Below are positions 56,971-64,000 of a DNA stretch of 64,000 nucleotides, in pieces. Within the stretch, counting starts at the first letter, position 1. Every line of letters starts with the position of its first letter. The translations under genes were made by a program, and so were the position numbers. Source of the stretch: Agapetus fuscipes (taxonomy: Eukaryota > Arthropoda > Insecta > Trichoptera > Glossosomatidae). The notes below the pieces were generated by a model that was not told the DNA's origin, searched no databases, and saw nothing but the letters and a program-made list of their open reading frames with translations. The stretch is from NCBI GenBank assembly GCA_951799405.1, contig OX637332.1, positions 19,659,001-19,723,000 of the forward strand, given 5' to 3'.

Positions 56971-58160
56971 CACAAAACCAAATCAAACTAAACTCTAAAC
57001 ACAAACGAAAACAAGAATGGAATGGAACAGTCGCGGGTAGGCCGAATCGGTTGAAGCAGTCATTCCGGTATTTGATACTAAAATCCGAAACACAGTAATA
57101 ACGTATTCACTCTGAATAATTAGGTGAATTTATTTGAATATTATAAAAAATGAGTTAAAAGCTAAAATTGGACAATAAACGCTAGGACTATTAACAATAC
57201 TTTGCAATAATCTACAACTACATTGCCGAAAAGCTGTCTGACATGTTTGACGTCGATTTTTTGGTTTGCGAATGCGAAGAGTGGCGCTGCAAGCTGTGAT
57301 ATGTACCATAGACACACAAATCATAGACAATTCTTGTAGGTATTTGGATTTATTATTTTGTAAAAAATACAAAATAAAATACTATTAGTGAATAATTTAT
57401 AAACATAACACAAAAGCAAGAATAACATTCAATTCATAATTTAATTTACAGTTCTTAGTCTTTATTTATTCATAAATCCAGAAATGATAAAATCACTGAC
57501 AATGATATTTTGGCGCTCATTACAAAATTTTGATTCTTATTCCACTTTTTCTTTTTTCTTTGAGGTTCGCACGTGAATTTAGAGGCAAATTGTGTCGTCA
57601 ACAGGCCAGGTTACTGGGGAAAAGTAAAAATATATCGGTTTCTAAAGACGGCAGTCTTATGCAAAAATAATGTTTGCTCGCCGAGAAAAAACGTTCCAAA
57701 TTCAAAATTGCTTTAAAGTCCATTACCTTCGAAAAATAGCTTCTACCAACTTGTGTATCAACAAGTTTGATGAAAAGTTAAATTAAAACTCAAACATGTT
57801 ATTTTTATTGAATTTTTTTACTTCTTCATCCAACAGTCTCCATACAAAATTCAAAATGAAATTTTCTTCTTGGCGGGCAAACGCCACAGGTCAATGTGAC
57901 TAGGGTCCTTAGCAACTAATTTAAGTATTATTATGCCTTTTTCCTACTAGCCTGGCCGTGAAAACTTCACTTCTTCATGTATTTCAATGTGAGGACTTCA
58001 TTCCAAATTGTCGGTGTTACTTTAAATGCAAAATATTTACTTACCAATATGTTTCGGCAAAATTTTGTACCTATTACCAGTGATAAATCATAAACCGATA
58101 GAAGTTCTTTCTTGACCACAGTGGAGTCAACCAAAGACAAAAATATTATGACGTCACTTG
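56971..58160. other. Abl 5' flank, promoter region not resolved
   Basis: It probably holds the 5' UTR next to exon 1. No TATA box or further exon is clear. No repeat recognised up to 58160. Confidence 0.4.
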
Positions 58161-58164
58161 GTTG

Positions 58165-59190
58165 TGTCTAATCAAATCTAATCTAAGTTGCAAAATATAT
58201 TATGTAACATTAAAGATTCACATTATATGCACTTTCACAAACAGACACGCACAAGTTCGCGCTTAAACATGCCGCATGTGGTCCTACAATATAAAAACCC
58301 GAATCTCACATGGACATACACCCTGCAACTCTTGCCGACCTTCCCTGAAAACAGGGGTGACATTGGCAAAGTGAACCATTTTCTACAGCATGAGTGGTCA
58401 GCCGCATACCAACCTATAAGTCAAGGAATATGCGCAACAAATTACATTTTTAAAATCAACAAATTATAATATGTATGGACATCAAAAACTAACAGAAAAC
58501 AAATTCTTATTTAAAAAACCCTAGCCGCCAACATCACAGATCAACCGCCATTTCTTTCTGTCCTTACACACTTCTTTCATTTCCTCCAGAGTCATAACCT
58601 TCTTCATACAGGCTCTCCTTTTTTTATGACTCTGGATATTACTTACATTCATTCGCAATTTCGGAAATTTGGTCCATCCATACCTTTCTCGGTCTTCCTC
58701 TACCACGACATCCATCTATTCTTGCAACATATACTTTCTTCGTCAGTCGTTCATCATTCATTCTCTCCATGTGCCCAAACTTCTTTTAATCTTTACTTTC
58801 ACACTTTCTCTTTGACACATTCTTCTCTTACAAAATCATTTCTCATCCTATCACTCCGTTTTTTCCCTATCATACTTCTTAGGAAGTCCATTTCAACAGT
58901 ATGGACTTTACTAATTTCACTTTCACTCAACGTCCAGGCTTCACTTCCATACATCAAGGTGGGTATAAGTATCCCACCGTGTACTGCCAGTCGAGCATTT
59001 TTAGATATGTTTTGATTTTTGGCGATACAAGCGGTAGCACCCAGTACACACCTGCCTTTCATTATTCTTCTTTCAAGTTCACCTGTCATTCTTCCATCTC
59101 TTTCAAACTTACTTCCCAAGTATACAAACTCATTTACGACATCAATGTTCATTCCACTTATTCTAAATTCATAATTCACAGTGTTGCTAG
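58165..59190 (-). pseudogene. LINE-A 3' part: C-terminal domain and 3' UTR
   Basis: The longest LINE-A coding remnant. Frame 1 (59179-58799): [60 protein letters not shown]; after frameshifts [33 protein letters not shown] and [19 protein letters not shown] at 58521. The AT-rich spacer and 240-bp 3' unit follow (58425-58165). Confidence 0.88.
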
Positions 59191-59199
59191 GGAATATGA

Positions 59200-59542
59200 A
59201 AATTAATATTTAGTACTAAGAAATCAAGTCAAATATAGGTACCTGTGATGTTTGAAAACTGAGAAATATTCCTACAAAAATGGTGTGAGTCCTTTGTTAC
59301 ACTCTTGAAATGACAATCAGTAAACTACAAATATTATATGATAATATTCCCAAGATTTTAAACTAATATATTGGTCATTCCCTTGAGGGATTTCTTTTAG
59401 TATTTTTTCACACCATCCCTGTGTATGTAATTAAATAAGCCTTTATAGATTTTTTAGAATGCAAGGTTTCAATTATAATAGGCAACCCTATATTAAATAA
59501 CCTTTATACGTATGTTACAACTAATGCAGCCTTTTTGTAGAC
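59200..59542. other. Unassigned DNA
   Basis: Nothing recognised. Confidence 0.5.
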
Positions 59543-59803
59543 TTCCTTGACTTATAGGTTGGTATGCGGCTGACCACCCATGCTGTAAAAATGGTTCACT
59601 TTGCCAATGTCAACCCTGTTACAGGGAAGGACGGCAAGAGTTGCAGAGTGTATGTCCATTTGAGATTTGGTTTTTATGTTGTAGGCTCACAATATGAGGC
59701 ATGTGCAAGCGCGAACTTGTACATGTCTGGTTGTGGGAATGCATGTAATGTGAATCTCCAATGTAACATAATTATCTTTGCAACTTAGATTAGATTAGAT
59801 TAG
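59543..59803 (+). mobile_element. Short LINE-A 3' copy with (AGATT)n tail
   Basis: Starts TTCCTTGACTTATAGGTTGG (the recurrent start) and ends GCAACTTAGATTAGATTAG, a clear pentanucleotide tail. Confidence 0.85.
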
Positions 59804-60404
59804 AAGGAGACAAACATGAAAGAGAATCGCAAGTGTAGGTATATATGCAACCATGGAGATAATAATTATATTGCCATCTCAAAGGTAAAAGTGAGTAGGT
59901 GCTGATTCAGAAATCGATGATAAAACACTTTATTGTGTGTAACTTTTATAATAAGTGAACTAATCATAAAGAAGTGCTTATGAAAAACTTCTCAATTACA
60001 GCGTTTTCACACTTTTTTAGTGTTTTCTCTAGTAGAAAATAGGAAAAATGTGCATTTATCTGAGAAACCCATGCTAGTTTACTATGTCACTAATTCAGTT
60101 TTACCTTTATGGTATTGATATGTCGATATATGCAACCCTATAATATTCTCAAATATCATATAGAAAGAAATAAAACTCATTGTTGTATTAGGAAAATCGT
60201 TTATTGTAAAAAAATGTGTAAGTACACTAAAAGCTCAACAATCCGATTCTCTTTTCTCAGCCAAAATTACAAAAATCATACATGTGGTAAATCTAAAATA
60301 GTTTTCTTTCTGCATGAGGGTAAGCAATAAAAAAAACCATTGTAGTTAAAAATATATAGATATGTAATATTTAAATAAAGTTTTAAACTTTCACTAACAC
60401 TTTC
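59804..60404. other. Unassigned DNA
   Basis: AT-rich; nothing recognised. Confidence 0.5.
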
Positions 60405-60660
60405 TAAATCTAATCTAAATCTAAGTTGCAAAGATATGTATCATTTGAGATTCATATTAAATGCATTCCCACAAGCAGGCATGCATAATTTTGCGCTCAC
60501 ACATGCCACATGTGGACCTACAATATAAAAACCCAATCTCAAATGAACATAAGCCCTGCAACTCTTGTCGACCTTCCCTGAAACAGGGGTGACATTGCAA
60601 AGTGAACCATTTTTTTACAGTATAGGTGGTCAGCTTCATACCAACCTATTAGTCAAGGTA
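60405..60660 (-). mobile_element. Short LINE-A 3' copy
   Basis: Left tail TAAATCTAATCTAAATCTAA; right end CCAACCTATTAGTCAAGG, the recurrent start. Confidence 0.82.
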
Positions 60661-60687
60661 TAAGTAACACTTTCATGGTCGGTATTA

Positions 60688-61018
60688 TACACTGAATTGT
60701 TTTTGTGGTTTTTCGAGTTAGACCATGGTCTACATGCAGCTTTTTATCTGCCGACATTTCGTTTTCATGAGTAGAAGGCATTTTCAAGGCGAGTTATGAC
60801 GGCGTGGCGGTTTTCGCTGTCTCTTCGGTCGCCTGTCGTTGCTAACTGGTTGGAGTTTTGTCGTTTCTTGCTCATTGTCCTTCGTTTCGGGGTGGGGGGT
60901 AGGTGCGGTGGGGTGGTCCAGTGACGTTCGTGTGCGGACCGGTAACTGTGAGGTCCGGTGCAAAATCTGCATGTAGACCATGGTCTAACCCGAAAAACCA
61001 CAAAAACAATTCAGTATA
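60688..61018. mobile_element. MITE with about 50-bp inverted ends
   Basis: CACTGAATTGTTTTTGTGG and GTTAGACCATGGTCTACATG occur at the left end and, inverted, at the right end with two or three differences. TAGACCATGGTCTA is itself a perfect palindrome. The centre (60745-60955) is GC-richer without a convincing frame. Confidence 0.85.
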
Positions 61019-61889
61019 TGGGTATCGCCGTCGAAATTTGTACCTTTTGTCTTGTGCGTGTGTCGCCTAATGATTTTCAGTGTTGCGACCCCTTCGGAGA
61101 TAACGCGGTAAGAAGTTACGCAATATGTGTAGCTTAGTTGCGTTTATTTTATTTTAAGTAAGTATAATGTTTTAACCAATATTAATATGCCTTAATCTCA
61201 CAAATGTGACGTAGCGCGGTAACGGTTACGGTGGCGTTCGTCAATAAAAAACACGCCCGACATGATCCTATTCCAAGCTAAATCCCACTCAAAACAATCA
61301 CGACAAGTTTACAGCTGAGACGTAGACCCTCTCAGAAGAAAATGAAGGTAGCGAATCAGTTTTTTAATGTTTTCCATACTGCATCAAAGAGTTACCATAC
61401 GTGAAAAAATACTTAGGGATGCAAGATTTTTGTCAGTTTCAATGAAAATGGTAACACACTAAAAGAAAAATTTCGGAACCAAAAATGGAGACAACCATTA
61501 GCAACTAATATTTCGTGTATAAATAAATAAATATTATTGTGGCTAGTACAGAAAAGAAAAGGTACGTTACTAAGGTATATGAAAAAATACTCAACTTTAT
61601 AAAAATTAGACTATTTTTTATCGTATCTAGCCATCAAAGGGTCAAAAACGGATAGCGGACATGTAAAATTTGAATAAAAATGGAAAAAAGGCGATTTTGT
61701 TTTATTTTTTAATTACATCGCCACTTCATGCTTTTTGCGGTTTTTTTTTGTATTTCGATACGCTTTTCAAATACTTTACTCTAATAAATCTAGAATTCAG
61801 TAGACATCACCAGTTTTTATGAAAAAACTGAAAATCAATAGGGGACACATGCACAAGACAAAAGGTACAAATTTCGACGGCGATACCCA
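61019..61889. mobile_element. MITE with about 50-bp inverted ends and TA target
   Basis: TGGGTATCGCCGTCGAAATT and TGTACCTTTTGTCTTGTGC at the left are repeated inverted at the right with a single clear substitution. TA lies on both sides (61017-61018 and 61890-61891). A SINE-1 3' fragment sits inside at 61077-61150. No transposase. Confidence 0.85.
61077..61150 (+). mobile_element. SINE-1 3' fragment
   Basis: GCGACCCCTTCGGAGATAAC and TATGTGTAGCTTAGTTGCG. Confidence 0.75.
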
Positions 61890-61949
61890 TATGTAATATT
61901 TGCTCAAATAAAAAAAAAAGATAAATTACAATGCAAAAAAATGGGATAT

Positions 61950-62430
61950 AAAATCTAGGTTGCAAAGATATTTTGTCATTTAAGCCTCATATTTAATGCA
62001 TGCCCACAAGCAGGCACATGAAAGTTTGCGCTTACATATCGCACGCTTAATAATAAAGAGAAATAACTCAAAAATTGGGAAAATCGAGATTTTGTAATAA
62101 AACGCAAGAACAATGCGAGAAGAATAGGTTGAATGCGACAGCCGTTCAAATTGGACGAATATGACCAAGATAAAACATCGGCCGCCTTTTTTATCCCATA
62201 CAAGTTGTACTGGTTGTCTGAACTTCAAACGTGATTTCCCAACATTCTTGTTTTTTGAGTTATTGCTCTTAATTATTAAACGTGCGATATGCTGCATGTA
62301 AAAATACAAAATAAACCAAGCCTCACATGAAAATAAGCTTTGACACTCCTGCCGGCTTTCCCTGAAACCAGGGGGGCATTGATAATAGTGAACCAATTTT
62401 TACATTATGGGCAGCCTCATACCAACCTTT
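61950..62430 (-). mobile_element. LINE-A-related 3' copy split by a MITE
   Basis: 62288-62430 (GCTGCATGTAAAAATAC to CAACCTTTTAGTCAAGGAAT) and 61950-62038 (tail AAATCTAGGTTGCAAAGAT) rejoin when 62039-62287 is removed. Confidence 0.75.
62039..62287. mobile_element. MITE (249 bp) with TCGCACG ends and TA target
   Basis: Left TCGCACGCTTAATAATAAAG and right (other strand) TCGCACGTTTAATAATTAAG are followed by AGMAATAACTCAAAAA on both sides. TA flanks at 62037-62038 and 62288-62289. Tc1/mariner-type target. Confidence 0.85.
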
Positions 62431-63299
62431 TAGTCAAGGAATAAATAGGAGAAAAATGTATAAATCCTGTAGGTAGTTGAAAAACATTTTCTTTCTATAC
62501 AAAATGAAACTTCAATAATTTCATTAGGTAAATTTTAATAAATACAATCTTGAAAAATGAAGTTCATAGTATTACAAAGCTCTATTATGTCCAAAAATGT
62601 ATTTGTTTTCATACTTTCTTCTCAAAATTGAAAAGGGAAGATTATTGAGCTCACACTAAAATACATTTATGTTATGTAATCGGAGGATTGCAGAATTAGG
62701 CAAATAGCACATAGGAATTTCATGAAATAGCTGATGCTTTACAACAAAGTATTTTTTTTAAATCCTACCAAACTAGTTCCCCAAGTATATAGTTTTCTAC
62801 ATCATAGCATTCTACTAATAGTGTCTGAAAATTAAAATGCTCACTAGAGGCATTGTTTCAGTTTTCATACATTTACATTTCTTCTCAAAAAATACCTTTG
62901 ACATATTAAATTTATATTTCACATTACTTATGGCAAAGTGCTTCCTATTCTGGTTTTCATTCTCTGTGTTTACGGTTTTTACAAATGCAAACAATCACAC
63001 AAAGTAATTGAGTAGTGTAGTGGAGAAATAGGAAAAACCTAGTTGATGATGTTAATACTTTTGAGAACTTTTTTGAAAATGCATTTCAATTGGGGTATTG
63101 GCTGAGTTATATCATGATCTGTCTAATTCTACAATCCGTCTAAAAAATATTAAACTAATGTAAATATAAGCTGGTAACTCCAGCACATAGTTTATTTTCA
63201 TTATTAATTTTTATTACAGTTGTGAGAAAATACAAACTTTAATTTGGAATTTACTTTACAGTTTTCCTTTCATAAAAGCAAAACATGAAAAATTCAGTA
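62431..63299. other. Unassigned AT-rich DNA
   Basis: Nothing recognised. Confidence 0.5.
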
Positions 63300-63420
63300 C
63301 TATAAACCATAATGTAAAAATTGGTTCACTATTATCAATGCCCCCCTGGTTTCAGGGAAAGCCGGCAGGAGTGTCAAAGCTTATTTTCATGTGAGGCTTG
63401 GTTTATTTTGTATTTTTACA
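63300..63420 (+). mobile_element. LINE-A-related 3' fragment
   Basis: GTTTCAGGGAAAGCCGGCAG and GTGAGGCTTGGTTTATTTTG match the 62290-62400 copy in the opposite orientation. Confidence 0.65.
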
Positions 63421-64000
63421 GTGATGAACAATAATTACAAAAAGGTTGATGGAATATGATAAACCAAAAAAAAATTTAACAATAAACATCATTGACTTTC
63501 GACAAAAAAAAAAATGGTTTTCATATTCTCTAATGGATGTTAAATTATGTATTTTACAAAAGTTCAAGAATTCATTGATATCTATTTTTTTCATACTATG
63601 ACATTAAAGATAACAAGGTAAGAAATAAAATTACTAAAAATAGAAGAATTTGCCTTTACAGGTTTAGCCTGCAAATACTGGACGAAATGATGACCAAATA
63701 AGCCAAACTATTTTCTTTAAAGTAATTTAATGAATATGATTTTTTCTTTATCTATAATTTAAACATAAATGATTGAGCTAAATTAATGGCCATTTGGATG
63801 AAAACATGTGTGAAAAATTACATTTCCTAGATTTTTATCTTTTCAAAAAACAAACAACTTTAAAGCCTCTCTCAAAAAGACTGTGTTATGAAATGAGATT
63901 TTTTTTAAGATTTATTTTTTATAGTACTCATTCAAATTGAAGATGGTGGTGAGTAGAAAAAAAAACACTATTTTAATGTTAAACATACATCTTTTCAATT
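63421..64000. other. Unassigned AT-rich DNA at the window end
   Basis: Nothing recognised. Confidence 0.5.

Overview
The window is AT-rich, intron-rich nuclear DNA of an arthropod, most likely an insect. The evidence is one long conserved gene with GT-AG introns, closest in sequence to insect Abl, set in a dense mix of arthropod-type transposons (piggyBac, hAT, Pogo-like, PIF/Harbinger, several LINE clades and tRNA-derived SINEs). I could not place it to order.

The one clear protein-coding gene is Abl, the non-receptor tyrosine kinase, on the minus strand. I resolved eleven coding exons from the start codon at 56970 to the stop at 7300. They join in phase with consensus splice sites into 1284 codons plus stop: myristoylation start, SH3, SH2, kinase, proline-rich region with an FPPPP motif, and a C-terminal F-actin-binding domain. 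Intron 1 alone is 26.9 kb. A possible 3'-terminal exon of a different plus-strand gene lies at about 1212-1248.

Layout. 1-7.3 kb: repeat-rich intergenic DNA with a decayed piggyBac and a 5S/tRNA chimeric SINE. 7.3-29.95 kb: Abl exons 11 to 2, with introns holding SINEs, LINE pieces, a 2.6 kb element with internal duplications (13.0-15.6 kb) and a hAT transposon (19.5-23.6 kb) itself split by a nested insertion. 29.95-56.84 kb: Abl intron 1, almost entirely transposons (jockey-like LINE, PIF/Harbinger remnant, Pogo-like element, piggyBac inside a CR1/L2-like LINE, a nearly complete RWFGH/GRPRK-type LINE). 56.84-57.0 kb: Abl exon 1. 57-64 kb: upstream DNA with LINE fragments and several inverted-repeat MITEs.

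The most unusual material is in the repeats. One SINE family carries a near full-length 5S rRNA head in front of a tRNA-like unit, and its tail resembles the 3' end of a CR1/L2-like LINE in the same window. A fused SINE-2/SINE-1 unit occurs twice with the same junction and the same internal deletion. A very short SINE with triplet tails sits just upstream of the YADD motif of one LINE and inside a SINE elsewhere. All family names (LINE-A to E, SINE-1 to 4) are working labels for this window only.
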